Of a DNA stretch of 64,000 nt, positions 7,858-19,314 are shown piece by piece; positions within the stretch are counted from its first letter, which is position 1; each line of letters begins with the position of its first letter. The notes beneath the pieces are model-generated. The model had not been told where the DNA came from. It searched no databases and worked only from the letters and a program-made list of their open reading frames with translations. Both the position numbers and the translations under genes were made by a program. This DNA is from Kitasatospora indigofera (GTDB lineage: Bacteria > Actinomycetota > Actinomycetes > Streptomycetales > Streptomycetaceae), in NCBI RefSeq assembly GCF_014655955.1, contig NZ_BNBO01000010.1, positions 62,001-126,000 of the forward strand, in the 5' to 3' direction.

Positions 7858-8325
7858 ATGGTCGCCATGCCCGCCGTCGAGCACCCCCGGACCGAGGACG
7901 ACGTCCTCCGGGCGTTTCTGGAGCTGGAGACACCGGCCGGTTTCAAGGCCGAGCTCATCGAAGGGGAGATCGTCGTGACCCCACCGCCGGACGGATCGCA
8001 CGAGACCGCGTTCGCCCTGCTCAACCGCCAGTTCATGCGCAGGGCCGCCGTCGAACTGGACCTCGCGGGGACGAAGGGCCTCGTCACACCGAAGGGGAGG
8101 TTCATCCCCGACGGGACGGTCAGCCCGGTCGGCCACTTCGAGACGGCGGACTCCTGGGCCTCACCCGCGGGCGTCCTGCTGGTCGACCGCACCGACGGCA
8201 ACGTCACGCTCTTCACCGACCCGGAGGACGGCGACTACACCGCCCACGTCCAGGTCCCGTTCGGCAAGCCGCTGGACCTGCCGGCGCCGTTCTCCTTCGC
8301 GCTCGACACGGCGCCCCTGCGGTAG
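7858..8325 (+). CDS. Uma2/DUF820-family protein with an internal deletion of the nuclease core
   Basis: 155 residues. The N-terminal half (ELIEGEIVVTPPPDGSHE) and C-terminal strand pattern (VTLFTDPEDGDYTAHVQVPFG) fit the PD-(D/E)xK Uma2 family common in streptomycetes, usually about 185-190 residues. The first catalytic Asp region is present (FIPDGTVSP), but the sequence goes from SPAGVLLVD straight to RTDGNVTLF. Family members have at this point a segment with ExxS/T...RD..K...Y. So the E-x-K part of the active site appears missing, with the reading frame kept. The start follows a strong GGAGGGAG site. It is probably catalytically inactive or a decaying copy. Confidence 0.75.
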   Translation: MVAMPAVEHPRTEDDVLRAFLELETPAGFKAELIEGEIVVTPPPDGSHETAFALLNRQFMRRAAVELDLAGTKGLVTPKGRFIPDGTVSPVGHFETADSWASPAGVLLVDRTDGNVTLFTDPEDGDYTAHVQVPFGKPLDLPAPFSFALDTAPLR

Positions 8326-8378
8326 GGCCCCTGGAGTACAGGGCACCGCCACCGCAGGGGCGCACGCGCCCGGACGGA

Positions 8379-10235
<1,857 letters not shown>

Positions 10236-10334
10236 GCGTGCCAGCATAAGGGCCGCCCAGGCGTGGCCTCATCCCCTACGCGGAACCCCGCGTGACAGAC
10301 ACCACAGCGTGCCGGGGAGCCCGCACGGCCCACA

Positions 10335-11330
10335 ATGGAGCACGTGCTGACCGAACTCTGTACGCGGGGCGCCGCCACGCCCGGCCCCTCCCCGTCCCCG
10401 TACGTGGACCTGAGCCGGGCCGAGTGGAGCGCGCTGCGCGAGCGTACGCCGCTGCCGCTGACCGCCGAGGAGGTGGAACGGCTCCGCGGCCTGGGCACCG
10501 CCCTGGACCTCGACGAGGTCCGGGACGTCTACCTCCCGCTGTCCCGGCTGCTGAACCTCTACATCCACGCCACGCACGAGCTGCGCGGGGCCGTGGGCAC
10601 CTTCCTGGACACCGGGGACACCGAGCGCACCCGCACGCCGTTCATCATCGGGGTGGCCGGGTCGGTGGCGGTCGGCAAGTCGACCACCGCGCGTCTGCTG
10701 AAGGCGCTGCTGGCCCGCTGGCCCGAGCACCCCCGGGTCGAGCTGGTGACCACCGACGGGTTCCTGCTGCCCAACGCCGAACTGCGCCGGCGCGGCCTGA
10801 TGGCGCGCAAGGGGTTCCCGGAGTCGTACGACCGGCGGGCCCTGATGCGGTTCGTCGCGGACGTGAAGGCCGGCAAGGAGCGGGTCACCGCCCCGGTCTA
10901 CTCGCACCTGGTCTACGACATCGTGCCGGACGAGCGCCTCACGGTGGAGCGTCCGGACATCCTGATCGTCGAGGGCCTGAACGTCCTGCAGCCGGCCCTG
11001 CCCGGCACCGACGGCCGCACCCGGCTCGCCGTCGCGGACTACTTCGACTTCTCGATCTACGTCGACGCCCGCACCGACGACATCGAGAACTGGTACCTGT
11101 CCCGGTTCAAGAAGCTGCGCGACACCGCCTTCCAGAACCCGAACTCCTACTTCCGCCGCTTCACCGAGGTGCCGGAGGAGGAGGCGATGGACTACGGCCG
11201 CCAGGTCTGGCGCACCATCAACAAGCCCAACCTGGTGGAGAACGTCCTGCCCACCCGGGGCCGGGCCACCCTGATCCTGCAGAAGGGCGCCGACCACAAG
11301 GTCCGCCGGGCGCTGCTGCGCAAGCTCTGA
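10335..11330 (+). CDS. coaA: Pantothenate kinase, type I
   Basis: Phosphorylates pantothenate, the first and usually rate-limiting step of CoA synthesis. 331 residues. The P-loop is [17 protein letters not shown] (about 107-123), followed by TTDGFLLPN and [15 protein letters not shown], typical of the bacterial type I (prokaryotic, feedback-inhibited) enzyme, and the C-terminal [11 protein letters not shown]. The ATG at 10335 has no obvious ribosome binding site. The N-terminal 20 residues are variable in the family, so the exact start is uncertain. Convergent with glmM across a strong hairpin. Confidence 0.95.
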   Translation: MEHVLTELCTRGAATPGPSPSPYVDLSRAEWSALRERTPLPLTAEEVERLRGLGTALDLDEVRDVYLPLSRLLNLYIHATHELRGAVGTFLDTGDTERTRTPFIIGVAGSVAVGKSTTARLLKALLARWPEHPRVELVTTDGFLLPNAELRRRGLMARKGFPESYDRRALMRFVADVKAGKERVTAPVYSHLVYDIVPDERLTVERPDILIVEGLNVLQPALPGTDGRTRLAVADYFDFSIYVDARTDDIENWYLSRFKKLRDTAFQNPNSYFRRFTEVPEEEAMDYGRQVWRTINKPNLVENVLPTRGRATLILQKGADHKVRRALLRKL

Positions 11331-11358
11331 CCCCGCGCCACCTCCCGCGCAACGGCCG

Positions 11359-11389
11359 GCGCCCCGCCGGAGTTTCTCCGGCGGGGCGC
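11359..11389. terminator. Bidirectional hairpin between coaA and glmM
   Basis: Perfect 14-bp stem GCGCCCCGCCGGAG / CTCCGGCGGGGCGC with a TTT loop, lying between the two convergent gene ends. There is no clear T-run on either side, as is common for terminators in high-GC actinobacteria. Confidence 0.7.
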
Positions 11390-11414
11390 TGACCGCTGTT
11401 CAGGTGGCGGTGCC

Positions 11415-12782
11415 TCAGCCCAGGTGGGTGCGGACGACCTCGGCCAGCCGCTCGGCGACGGCCTTCGCCTGCACCTGGTCCGCGGCCTCGACCATCACCC
11501 GGACCAGCGGCTCGGTGCCCGACGGGCGCAGCAGCACCCGGCCGGTGCCGCCCAGCTCCGCCTCGGCCTCGGCGACGGCGGCGGTCAGCTCGGGGCAGCT
11601 GTCCACCCGGCTCTTGTCGACGCCCTTGACGTTGATCAGGAGCTGCGGCAGCCGGGTCATCACGGCCGCGAGGTCGGCCAGCGGCTGCTTGGTGGCGGCG
11701 AGCCGCGCGCCCAGCATCAGGCCGGTCAGGGTGCCGTCACCGGTGGTGGCGTGGTCCAGCAGGATGACGTGGCCGGACTGCTCGCCGCCGAGGGCGAAGC
11801 CGTGCTGCTTCATCTCCTCCAGCACGTAGCGGTCGCCGACCGCGGTCTGGACGAGGTCGATGCCCTCGCGCTCCATGGCCAGCTTGAAGCCCAGGTTGGA
11901 CATCACGGTGGCGACGGCGGTGTTGCCGCGCAGCGTGCCGGCCTCGCGCATGGCCACCGCGAGGATGGCGATGATCTGGTCGCCGTCCACCTCGTTGCCG
12001 TCGGCGTCGGCGGCCAGGCAGCGGTCGGCGTCGCCGTCCAGGGCGATGCCGAGGTCGGCCCGGTGCTCGGTCATCGCGGCGCGCAGCTTGTCCAGGTGGG
12101 TGGAGCCGACGCCGTCGTTGATGTTGAGGCCGGTGGGGTCGGCGCCCAGGGTGTGGACGACCTCGGCGCCGGCCCGGGCGAAGGCCTCGGGGGCGACCCG
12201 GGCGGCCGCGCCGTGCGCGCCGTCGATGACGACCTTGACCCCGTCCAGGCGGTTCGGCAGCACGCCGATCAGGTGGGCGACGTACTTGTCGAAGCCCTCG
12301 GTGTACTCGCGCACCCGGCCGACGGCCGCGCCGGTGGGACGCTTCCACTCCTCGCCGGCGCCTTCGCGGTAGCGGTGGTAGTGCGCCTCGATGGCGTCCT
12401 CGATGCGGTCGTCCAGCTTGTGGCCGCCGCGGGCGAGGAACTTGATGCCGTTGTCGGGCATCGCGTTGTGGCTGGCGGAGAGCATCACGCCGAGGTCGGC
12501 GCCGAGCGCGCCGGTCAGGTACGCCACCGCGGGTGTGGGCAGCACGCCGACCCGCAGCACGTCGACGCCCGCGCTCGCCAGGCCGGCGATCACGGCGGCC
12601 TCCAGGAACTCGCCGGACGCCCGGGGATCGCGGCCGACCACGGCGACCGGACGGTGCCCGTCGAAAGCGCCCGCGTCACCGAGAACATGCGCGGCGGCCA
12701 CCGAGAGGCCCAGGGCCAGTTCGGCCGTCAGGCCTTCGTTGGCCACACCACGTACGCCGTCCGTACCGAAGAGTCGTCCCAC
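11415..12782 (-). CDS. glmM: Phosphoglucosamine mutase
   Basis: Converts glucosamine-6-P to glucosamine-1-P, the step after GlmS. 455 residues. The phospho-serine loop is [16 protein letters not shown], the metal loop is DGDADRCLA, the sugar loop is GGEQSGHVI and the phosphate-binding loop [15 protein letters not shown] place the start at the GTG at 12782 ([12 protein letters not shown]) because GGAGG lies 8 nt upstream and family members begin MGRLFGTDG; the ATG at 12797 would put that site inside the gene. It follows rplM-rpsI on the same strand after a hairpin. Confidence 0.95.
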   Translation of the reverse strand: MGRLFGTDGVRGVANEGLTAELALGLSVAAAHVLGDAGAFDGHRPVAVVGRDPRASGEFLEAAVIAGLASAGVDVLRVGVLPTPAVAYLTGALGADLGVMLSASHNAMPDNGIKFLARGGHKLDDRIEDAIEAHYHRYREGAGEEWKRPTGAAVGRVREYTEGFDKYVAHLIGVLPNRLDGVKVVIDGAHGAAARVAPEAFARAGAEVVHTLGADPTGLNINDGVGSTHLDKLRAAMTEHRADLGIALDGDADRCLAADADGNEVDGDQIIAILAVAMREAGTLRGNTAVATVMSNLGFKLAMEREGIDLVQTAVGDRYVLEEMKQHGFALGGEQSGHVILLDHATTGDGTLTGLMLGARLAATKQPLADLAAVMTRLPQLLINVKGVDKSRVDSCPELTAAVAEAEAELGGTGRVLLRPSGTEPLVRVMVEAADQVQAKAVAERLAEVVRTHLG

Positions 12783-12858
12783 TGTCCTGTCCTCCATTGC
12801 CGCTGCTGGCAGTCATCCTGTTGAACCCCCGCCCGCCGCACAACGGCCGGGGAGCACG

Positions 12859-12891
12859 ACGCCCCGGAGTACACGAGGTACTCCGGGGCGT
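12859..12891 (-). terminator. Terminator of the rplM-rpsI operon
   Basis: Perfect 14-bp stem ACGCCCCGGAGTAC / GTACTCCGGGGCGT with a 5-nt loop, 58 nt past the rpsI stop and before glmM. It has no T-run. Confidence 0.65.
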
Positions 12892-12948
12892 ATGAGCGCT
12901 TTCCAGGGGCGCGCACCACCAGGGCGGTACGCACCCCCGGGGGCGCGA

Positions 12949-13452
12949 CTAGCGCTTGCTGTACTGCGGCGCCTTGCGGGCCTTCTTGAGACCGGCCTTC
13001 TTGCGCTCGACGGCACGCGCGTCACGCATCAGGAAACCGGCCTTCTTCAGGGCGGCGCGGTTGTTGTCCACGTCCGCCTCGTTCAGGGCACGGGCGACGC
13101 CGAGGCGCAGCGCGTAGGCCTGACCGGAGACGCCGCCACCCGAGATGCGGGCGACAACGTCGTAGCGGCCGTCGAGCTCAAGCAGCTTGAAGGGCTCGTT
13201 GACGGTCTGCTGGTGCACCTTGTTGGGGAAGTAGTTCTCCAGGGTGCGACCGTTGATCTTCCAGACGCCGGTGCCCGGGACGATGCGCACGCGGGCGATC
13301 GCCTCCTTGCGACGGCCGAGGCCGGCGCCCGGGGTGGCCTCGCCGAAGCGGCCGGCCAGCGACTCGGAGGTGTAGCTCTCCTCGGAGGTGTACTCGCCCT
13401 CGACGACGGTCTCGTCGAAGTCGACCTCAAGGGTTTCAGTGGTCTCGGCCAC
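12949..13452 (-). CDS. rpsI: 30S ribosomal protein S9
   Basis: Small-subunit head protein whose C-terminal tail reaches the P-site tRNA. 167 residues, with a long acidic N-terminal extension (about 1-38, [20 protein letters not shown]) usual in streptomycetes. The conserved core is [17 protein letters not shown] and the tail RKAPQYSKR ends in Lys-Arg as expected. It lies 48 nt after rplM in the classic two-gene L13-S9 operon. Confidence 0.98.
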   Translation of the reverse strand: MAETTETLEVDFDETVVEGEYTSEESYTSESLAGRFGEATPGAGLGRRKEAIARVRIVPGTGVWKINGRTLENYFPNKVHQQTVNEPFKLLELDGRYDVVARISGGGVSGQAYALRLGVARALNEADVDNNRAALKKAGFLMRDARAVERKKAGLKKARKAPQYSKR

Positions 13453-13500
13453 GGTGTTCCTCAGCTCCTGCTAATTGGGATGGGGTTTTGGTGGCCGGAC

Positions 13501-13947
13501 TTACTGCTGCGCGACCTGGGTGATCTCGAACGGCACCGGCTGCTGGGCAGCGTGCGGGTGCTGGTCGCCCGAGTAGACCTTCAGCTTCGAGAGCATCTGG
13601 CGGCCCAGGGTGTTCTTCGGGATCATGCCCTTGATGGCCTTCTCGACGGCCTTCTCCGGGTTCTTGTCCAGGAGGTCGTCGTAGCGCACCGAGCGGAGAC
13701 CGCCCGGGAAACCGCTGTGGCGGTAGGCCAGCTTCTGGGTCTTCTTGTTACCCGAGAGGTGCACCTTGTCCGCGTTGATGATGATGACGAAGTCACCAGT
13801 GTCAACGTGCGGCGCGTAGATCGCCTTGTGCTTGCCCCGGAGGAGGTTGGCGGCCTGGGAGGCCAGGCGGCCGAGCACGACGTCGGTCGCGTCGATGACG
13901 TGCCACTGACGCTGGACGTCGCCGGGCTTGGGGCTGTACGTACGCAC
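13501..13947 (-). CDS. rplM: 50S ribosomal protein L13
   Basis: Early-assembly large-subunit protein that binds 23S rRNA. 148 residues. Conserved features are [27 protein letters not shown] (N-terminal half), [17 protein letters not shown] and the central [19 protein letters not shown]. It is first in the L13-S9 operon and is driven by a strong candidate promoter at 14123-14151, giving a leader of about 170 nt. Confidence 0.98.
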   Translation of the reverse strand: MRTYSPKPGDVQRQWHVIDATDVVLGRLASQAANLLRGKHKAIYAPHVDTGDFVIIINADKVHLSGNKKTQKLAYRHSGFPGGLRSVRYDDLLDKNPEKAVEKAIKGMIPKNTLGRQMLSKLKVYSGDQHPHAAQQPVPFEITQVAQQ

Positions 13948-14122
13948 GGTCGTAGCCTTCGCTTTTCAGTGAGTGAGTCCTGACAGGAGCACCTGAACGA
14001 GAAGAACAGCCTGGCTCGCCTTGGACGCAATTCAAGGGGAGCCGCTGATCGTCGGCCGGGTGTCTCCGGCGTACCGACCTCTCACGTGAGATGGAGCGAG
14101 CCAATACGCACAACAAGCGCCC

Positions 14123-14151
14123 AGCCTACCGGGCGCATCGGTGGGGGTCAA
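14123..14151 (-). promoter_or_regulatory. HrdB-type promoter of rplM-rpsI
   Basis: On the minus strand: -35 TTGACC (14146-14151), 17-nt spacer, -10 TAGGCT (14123-14128). This is the best promoter match in the window. The -35 hexamer begins inside the T-run of the preceding terminator (GCGTTTTTGACC). Confidence 0.75.
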
Positions 14152-14154
14152 AAA

Positions 14155-14192
14155 CGCCCGCCCGCGGCCGGCTGTGCGGCGGCGGGCGGGCG
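14155..14192 (-). terminator. Terminator of the ABC-F gene
   Basis: On the minus strand an 11-bp stem CGCCCGCCCGC / GCGGGCGGGCG followed directly by TTTTT, a classical intrinsic terminator. It lies about 65 nt past the stop of the ABC-F gene, and its T-run runs into the rplM -35 box. Confidence 0.75.
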
Positions 14193-14255
14193 CTCCCGGC
14201 AGGCCCCGGAACCGGTGCAAACCGGGCTCGCCCGGGGGCGGGCCGGGGAGGCGGA

Positions 14256-15920
14256 TCAGCGGTCGCGGACGACCCGGGTCTCGTCCCAGACCGGCTCCGG
14301 GGCCTCGTAGACCCGGCCGTCGGAGCCGAACACCAGGAACCGGTCGAAGCTCCGGGCGAACCAGCGGTCGTGGGTGACGCAGAGCACGGTGCCCTCGAAG
14401 GCCTCCAGGCCCTCCTGGAGCGCCTCGGCGCTCTCCAGGTCCAGGTTGTCCGTCGGCTCGTCCAGCAACAGTGCGGTGACGCCGGAGAGTTCCAGCTTGA
14501 GGATCATCAGCCGGGCCTGCTGGCCGCCGGACAGCGACTCGAACTTCTGCTCCTCCTGGCGGTCCAGCTCGTAGCGGCGCAGCGCGCCCATCGCGGCCCC
14601 GCGGCTGAGCGCGTGCTCCTGCTCGACGATGGACCGCACCGTCCGCCCGAACAGCTCCGGGTGGGCGTGGGTCTGCCGGAAGTGGCCGGGCACCACCCGG
14701 GCGCCGAGCTTCCAGCTGCCGGTGTGGTTCACCGACTCGTCGCCGGCCAGCATCCGCAGGAAGTGCGACTTGCCGGAGCCGTTGGAGCCGAGCACCGCGA
14801 CCCGCTCCCCGTAGAAGACCTCCAGGTCGAAGGGCTTCATCAGGCCGGTCAGTTCCAGGTTCTCCAGGGTGAGCGAACGCACACCGGTGCGGCCGCCCTT
14901 GAGCCGCATGGAGATGCTCTGCTCGCGCGGCGGCTCCTCCGGCCGGCCGGCCTCCTCGAACTTCTTCAGCCGGGTCTGCGCGGCCGCGTAGCGGGTGGCG
15001 AGGGCGTGGCTGACCGAGGCCGCCTGGCGGAGGTTGACCACCAGCTTCTTCAGCTTGGCGTGCTCCTCGTCCCAGCGGCGGCCCAGCTCCTCGAAGCGGG
15101 CGAAGCGCTCCTTGCGGGCCTCGTGGAAGGAGTCGAAGCCACCGCCGTGCACCCAGACGCTGCTGCCGCCGCCCCCGAACCCGGACTCGACGGCGATGAT
15201 CCTCTCCGCCGTCCGGGAGAGCAGCTCGCGGTCGTGCGAGATGTAGAGCACGGTCTTGGAGGTGGACTTGATGGCCTCCTCCAGCCAGCGCTTGCCGGGG
15301 ACGTCCAGGTAGTTGTCCGGCTCGTCCAGCAGCAGGACCTCCTCCGGGCCGCGCAGCAGCGCCTCCAGCACGAGCCGCTTCTGCTCACCGCCGGAGAGGG
15401 TGTTCAGCCCGCGGAACTGCGCCCGGTCGAAGGGCATGCCGAGGGCCGCCATGGTGCAGACGTCCCAGTCGGTCTCGTAGTCGTAGCCGTCGGCGTCGGC
15501 CCAGTCGGAGAGCGCCTGGGCGTACGCCATCTGGGTCTTCTCGTCGTCCTGGGCCATCATCGCCAGCTCGGCCGCGTCCACCGCCTTGGCGGCCTTGGCG
15601 ATCCTGGGCGGCGCGACGGAGACCAGCAGGTCCCGTACCGAGGCGTCCGGGGGCAGCGCGCCCGGCGTCTCGCGCTGGTCCTCCCGGCCGGTGGTGCCGA
15701 CGAACTGGCGCATCACGCCGAGCCCGCCGCTGATCGTGACGCTGCCGCCGTGGGACTGGATGTCCCCGGCGATCATGCGCAGCAGTGTGGTCTTGCCGGC
15801 CCCGTTGGCGCCCACCAGGGCGACCGCGGAGCCCTCCCCCACCCGGAAGGACGCGTCGTCGAACAACACCCGCCCGTCCGGCAGGTAGTACTCCAGGTGC
15901 GAAATCTCGACGTGTCCCAT
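14256..15920 (-). CDS. ABC-F family ATPase (ribosome-associated type)
   Basis: 554 residues with two ATP-binding domains and no membrane segment, so it is not a transporter. NBD1: Walker A GANGAGKTT (about 37-45), signature LSGGEQKRL, Walker B LLLDEPDNYLD. NBD2: Walker A GSNGSGKS, signature LSGGQQARL, Walker B LLLDEPTDNLD. The linker between them (about 245-310) is charged and helical (ARKERFARFEELGRRWDEE), as in EttA/Uup-like translation factors. The likely role is relieving stalled ribosomes; antibiotic protection cannot be excluded. It sits between truA and rplM inside the ribosomal cluster. Confidence 0.88.
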   Translation of the reverse strand: MGHVEISHLEYYLPDGRVLFDDASFRVGEGSAVALVGANGAGKTTLLRMIAGDIQSHGGSVTISGGLGVMRQFVGTTGREDQRETPGALPPDASVRDLLVSVAPPRIAKAAKAVDAAELAMMAQDDEKTQMAYAQALSDWADADGYDYETDWDVCTMAALGMPFDRAQFRGLNTLSGGEQKRLVLEALLRGPEEVLLLDEPDNYLDVPGKRWLEEAIKSTSKTVLYISHDRELLSRTAERIIAVESGFGGGGSSVWVHGGGFDSFHEARKERFARFEELGRRWDEEHAKLKKLVVNLRQAASVSHALATRYAAAQTRLKKFEEAGRPEEPPREQSISMRLKGGRTGVRSLTLENLELTGLMKPFDLEVFYGERVAVLGSNGSGKSHFLRMLAGDESVNHTGSWKLGARVVPGHFRQTHAHPELFGRTVRSIVEQEHALSRGAAMGALRRYELDRQEEQKFESLSGGQQARLMILKLELSGVTALLLDEPTDNLDLESAEALQEGLEAFEGTVLCVTHDRWFARSFDRFLVFGSDGRVYEAPEPVWDETRVVRDR

Positions 15921-16002
15921 ATGGCGGATTTTGCCAAGAGAACGGCCCGTGGCCCAAACGGATTAGGTCGCCGCGCTCCCCGGGGCCCCGCCGCGGCCGG
16001 CC

Positions 16003-16923
16003 TCAGCCTTCGGCCGGCCGGGGCTGCCCCGGCAGGGTGCGCATCCGGCGGGCGGCCCGGTTGCGCTCCGCCAGCTGGTCGTCGGCCGGGTAGCCGACCT
16101 CCTCCAGCGTCAGGCCGTACGGCCGGATCACGTTGACGGCGGAGTTGCGCACCCCGCCGGCCAGCACCTCGCCGGGGAACTCCACCGGCCGGTGGCCGTC
16201 GCCGACCAGCAGCATGGCTCCGACCAGGGCGCGCACCATGTTGTGGCAGAAGGCGTCCGCCCGGACGGTGGCGACCGCCAGCGGGCCCGCCACGCCCGCG
16301 GTGTGGCTGTCGGCCGGCACCCGCTCCCAGTACAGGTCGAGCAGGGTGCGGATGGTGGTGGCGCCCTCGCGCTTCTTGCAGTACGCGGCGAAGTCGTGCT
16401 CGCCGAGCAGCAGCCCGGCGGCCTCGTTCATCCGGTCGATGTCGAGCGGGCGGTCGTGCCAGAGCACGTGCCCGCGCAGCAGCGGGTCCACCCCGCCCGG
16501 GTGGTCGGCGACCCGGTAGGCGTACCGGCGCCAGATCGCCGCGAAGCGGGCGTCGAAGCCCGCCGGGGCCTCGCCCAGCCGGTAGATCCGGACGTCCCCC
16601 GGGAGCCGGCCGGCGAGCCGGCGCAGCAGCTTGTCACCGTGCGCGGCCCAGAGGTCCGCCGGCAGGTCCACGTGGGCGACCTGGCCGCGGGCGTGCACGC
16701 CCGCGTCGGTGCGCCCGGCCACCGTGAGGTCGAAGGTCTCCTCGCTGCGGGTGACGACCTTCAGGGCGCTCTCGATCTCGCCCTGGACGGTGCGCCGCCC
16801 GGGCTGGCGGGCCCAGCCGGAGAACTCGGCCCCGTGGTAGGCGAGATCGAGCCGGATCCGGACCGTCCCCTCGGCGGGGCCGTCCGGGCGGGGGCCTGCG
16901 GTCTCGGCACATTCCTTGAGCAC
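16003..16923 (-). CDS. truA: tRNA pseudouridine(38-40) synthase
   Basis: Isomerises uridines 38-40 of the anticodon stem-loop. 306 residues. The catalytic Asp is in [18 protein letters not shown]. Also conserved are [27 protein letters not shown] near the N-terminus and [19 protein letters not shown] near the C-terminus. The start GTG at 16923 (VLKECAET) has GGAG 8 nt upstream. A longer frame to 17127 would overlap the rplQ terminator and gene and is rejected. It is the last gene of the alpha operon region but is separated from rplQ by a strong terminator. Confidence 0.93.
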   Translation of the reverse strand: MLKECAETAGPRPDGPAEGTVRIRLDLAYHGAEFSGWARQPGRRTVQGEIESALKVVTRSEETFDLTVAGRTDAGVHARGQVAHVDLPADLWAAHGDKLLRRLAGRLPGDVRIYRLGEAPAGFDARFAAIWRRYAYRVADHPGGVDPLLRGHVLWHDRPLDIDRMNEAAGLLLGEHDFAAYCKKREGATTIRTLLDLYWERVPADSHTAGVAGPLAVATVRADAFCHNMVRALVGAMLLVGDGHRPVEFPGEVLAGGVRNSAVNVIRPYGLTLEEVGYPADDQLAERNRAARRMRTLPGQPRPAEG

Positions 16924-16986
16924 TGCTGCTACTCCAGTCGGGCTGCTGCTCGGGGCGGGACGAAGGATCGGGGCGGGACGAAAGAA

Positions 16987-17027
16987 ACGGGCCCGTTCCC
17001 CCAGCAGAACTGGGGGAACGGGCCCGT
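16987..17027 (-). terminator. Strong terminator after rplQ
   Basis: Perfect 18-bp stem ACGGGCCCGTTCCCCCAG with its exact complement and a 5-nt loop, 18 nt past the rplQ stop. On the minus strand it is followed by TTTCTTTCGTCCC, a weak T-rich tract. It ends the alpha operon before truA. Confidence 0.85.
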
Positions 17028-17044
17028 CCGACACCTCAGGGTGT

Positions 17045-17518
17045 TCAGGCGGTCTCGACCTCGGGGGTCTCGTCAGCCTTGGTCTCGGCGGCCTGGTCGG
17101 CCTCCTTGACGGCGCGCTTGGTGGCACCCTCGGCCTCGCCGACGGCGGTCTGCGCGACGGTCAGGGCCTCGACCAGCTCGATCACGGCCATCGGGGCGTT
17201 GTCGCCACGACGGGGACCGATCTTGGTGATGCGGGTGTAGCCACCGGGGCGGTTCTCGTAGCGCGGCGCGATCTCGGTGAAGAGGGTGTGCAGCACGGAG
17301 ACGTCGGTGATCGTCTTGCGGACGATGCGACGGTTGTGGATGTCGCCGACCTTCGCCTTGGTGATCAGCTTCTCCGCCAGCGGGCGCATCCGACGGGCCT
17401 TGGCCTCGGTCGTGGTGATGCGGCCGTACTGGAAGAGCTCCCGGCAGAGGCCGGCGAGCAGCAGCGGCTCGTGGTGCGGGCCGCCGCCGAGGCGGGCACC
17501 CTTCGCGGGACGGGGCAT
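17045..17518 (-). CDS. rplQ: 50S ribosomal protein L17
   Basis: Large-subunit protein near the exit tunnel. 157 residues. The conserved core is [29 protein letters not shown], then [21 protein letters not shown] and the family end block [31 protein letters not shown] streptomycete-type acidic Ala/Glu C-terminal extension (about 118-157) follows. Co-directional with rpoA, 143 nt after it. Confidence 0.98.
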   Translation of the reverse strand: MPRPAKGARLGGGPHHEPLLLAGLCRELFQYGRITTTEAKARRMRPLAEKLITKAKVGDIHNRRIVRKTITDVSVLHTLFTEIAPRYENRPGGYTRITKIGPRRGDNAPMAVIELVEALTVAQTAVGEAEGATKRAVKEADQAAETKADETPEVETA

Positions 17519-17661
17519 GGTAGCTCCTTAAATCTCCGAATCCGGCCGTGTCAGGTACCGGAACGGGCGGCCGGGCACGGTTGCCCGGACGGCTTAGCGT
17601 GGGCCCGAGGGCCCGGTGTGCATCGAACAGGGGCGGCCCGGTGGGCCGCCCCCGCCCAAGA

Positions 17662-18684
17662 TCAGTACTGCTCGGTCTCCGCGTAACCCGCGTCGTCCAG
17701 GTCGTCGGCGCCGAAGGCGTCGGCGGCGGCGGTCGGGTCGAATCCGGGCGGGCTGTCCTTGAGGGCCAGGCCCATGCCGGCCAGCTTCGCCTTGACCTCG
17801 TCGATCGACTTCGCACCGAAGTTGCGGATGTCGAGCAGGTCGGCCTCGGAGCGGGCGACGAGCTCACCCACGGTGTGGATGCCCTCGCGCTTGAGGCAGT
17901 TGTACGACCGAACGGTGAGCTCCAGCTCCTCGATCGGCAGCGCCAGGTCGGCGGCCAGGGCGGCGTCCGTGGGGGACGGGCCCATGTCGATGCCCTCGGC
18001 GTCGATGTTCAGCTCGCGGGCGAGGCCGAACAGCTCCACCAGGGTCTTGCCGGCCGAGGCCATGGCGTCACGCGGGCGCATGGCGGGCTTGGTCTCGACG
18101 TCGACGATGAGCTTGTCGAAGTCGGTCCGCTGCTCGACACGGGTGGCCTCGACCTTGTAGGTGACCTTCAGCACGGGGCTGTAGATCGAGTCGACCGGGA
18201 TCCGGCCGATCTCCTGGCCGGAGGCCTTGTTCTGGACGGCGGAGACGTAGCCGCGACCGCGCTCGACGGTCAGCTCCATCTCCAGCTTGCCCTTGCCGTT
18301 GAGCGTGGCGAGGACCAGCTCGGGGTTGTGCACCTCGACACCGGCCGGGGGCGCGATGTCGGCGGCGGTGACCACACCCGGGCCCTGCTTGCGCAGGTAC
18401 ATCACGACCGGCTCGTCGTGCTCCGAGGAGACGACCAGCTGCTTGATGTTGAGGATGAGGTCGGTGACGTCCTCCTTGACGCCCGGCACGGTGGTGAACT
18501 CGTGCAGGACACCGTCGACGCGGATGCTGGTGACAGCGGCGCCGGGGATCGAGGAGAGGAGCGTGCGGCGGAGCGAGTTGCCGAGGGTGTAGCCGAAGCC
18601 CGGCTCCAGCGGCTCGATCACGAACCGCGAGCGGAATTCGTCGACGACCTCTTCGGTCAGCGAGGGACGCTGAGCGATCAGCAT
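17662..18684 (-). CDS. rpoA: DNA-directed RNA polymerase alpha subunit
   Basis: Scaffold for polymerase assembly, with a C-terminal domain that contacts promoter UP elements and activators. 340 residues, the usual streptomycete length. The N-terminal domain includes [23 protein letters not shown]; alpha-CTD (about 250-320) includes [31 protein letters not shown]. The start MLIAQRPSL at 18684 has GGAGGATCTG upstream. It lies downstream of rpsK but is separated by a perfect 16-bp hairpin (18741-18777), which may uncouple rpoA from the ribosomal genes. Confidence 0.98.
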   Translation of the reverse strand: MLIAQRPSLTEEVVDEFRSRFVIEPLEPGFGYTLGNSLRRTLLSSIPGAAVTSIRVDGVLHEFTTVPGVKEDVTDLILNIKQLVVSSEHDEPVVMYLRKQGPGVVTAADIAPPAGVEVHNPELVLATLNGKGKLEMELTVERGRGYVSAVQNKASGQEIGRIPVDSIYSPVLKVTYKVEATRVEQRTDFDKLIVDVETKPAMRPRDAMASAGKTLVELFGLARELNIDAEGIDMGPSPTDAALAADLALPIEELELTVRSYNCLKREGIHTVGELVARSEADLLDIRNFGAKSIDEVKAKLAGMGLALKDSPPGFDPTAAADAFGADDLDDAGYAETEQY

Positions 18685-18740
18685 GTTTTCAGATCCTCCA
18701 GTTGTCTTCGGCACCCACTATTTGATGCCGAACAGAACCA

Positions 18741-18777
18741 GCGTACGGGGTCCTGTCGGAAACAGGACCCCGTACGC
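18741..18777 (-). other. Perfect 16-bp hairpin between rpsK and rpoA
   Basis: Stem GCGTACGGGGTCCTGT with its exact complement and loop CGGAA, inside the alpha operon transcript. On the minus strand it is followed by TGGTTCTGTTCGG, not a clean T-run. It may be an attenuator, an RNase processing site or a partial terminator. Confidence 0.8.
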
Positions 18778-18833
18778 GGTGTCGTGCTGTGGCGCGGGGC
18801 GGGCCCCGCAACACCCTGCCCGAAGGCGCTGCG

Positions 18834-19241
18834 TCAGACGCGGCGGCGCTTCGGCGGACGGCAGCCGTTGTGCGGGGTGGGGGTGACGTCCTGGATCGAG
18901 CCGACCTCCAGGCCGGTGGCCTGGAGCGAACGGATCGCGGTCTCGCGGCCGGAGCCCGGACCCTTCACGAAGACGTCGACCTTGCGCATGCCGTGCTCCT
19001 GCGCGCGACGGGCAGCGGCCTCGGCGGCCATCTGCGCGGCGAACGGGGTGGACTTGCGCGAGCCCTTGAAGCCGACGTGGCCGGCGGAGGCCCAGGAGAT
19101 CACGTTGCCCGAGGGGTCCGTGATCGAGACGATCGTGTTGTTGAACGTGCTCTTGATGTGGGCGTGCCCGTGAGCGACGTTCTTCTTCTCCTTGCGGCGC
19201 ACCTTCTTGGCGCCGGCAGCCTGACGACCCTTGGGGGGCAT
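18834..19241 (-). CDS. rpsK: 30S ribosomal protein S11
   Basis: Small-subunit platform protein near the mRNA exit (Shine-Dalgarno helix). 135 residues. Conserved features are [47 protein letters not shown] and the end [10 protein letters not shown]. It follows rpsM and precedes rpoA in the alpha operon. The basic N-terminus ([19 protein letters not shown]) is typical of actinobacteria. Confidence 0.98.
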   Translation of the reverse strand: MPPKGRQAAGAKKVRRKEKKNVAHGHAHIKSTFNNTIVSITDPSGNVISWASAGHVGFKGSRKSTPFAAQMAAEAAARRAQEHGMRKVDVFVKGPGSGRETAIRSLQATGLEVGSIQDVTPTPHNGCRPPKRRRV

Positions 19242-19314
19242 AAGTCTGTTTCTCCTACTGAGGTGGTCGGTCCGCTAACCCGCGGGCCGGAGGGATGTCC
19301 GGTTACGGGACGGA

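Noticed and set aside
10236-10334. glmS ribozyme upstream of glmS
   Set aside because: Only 99 bp separate glmS and the divergent coaA, and no glmS ribozyme-like core is seen; that ribozyme is typical of Firmicutes.
14256-15920. ABC transporter
   Set aside because: Two ATPase domains in one chain without any membrane segment or permease neighbour identify it as ABC-F.
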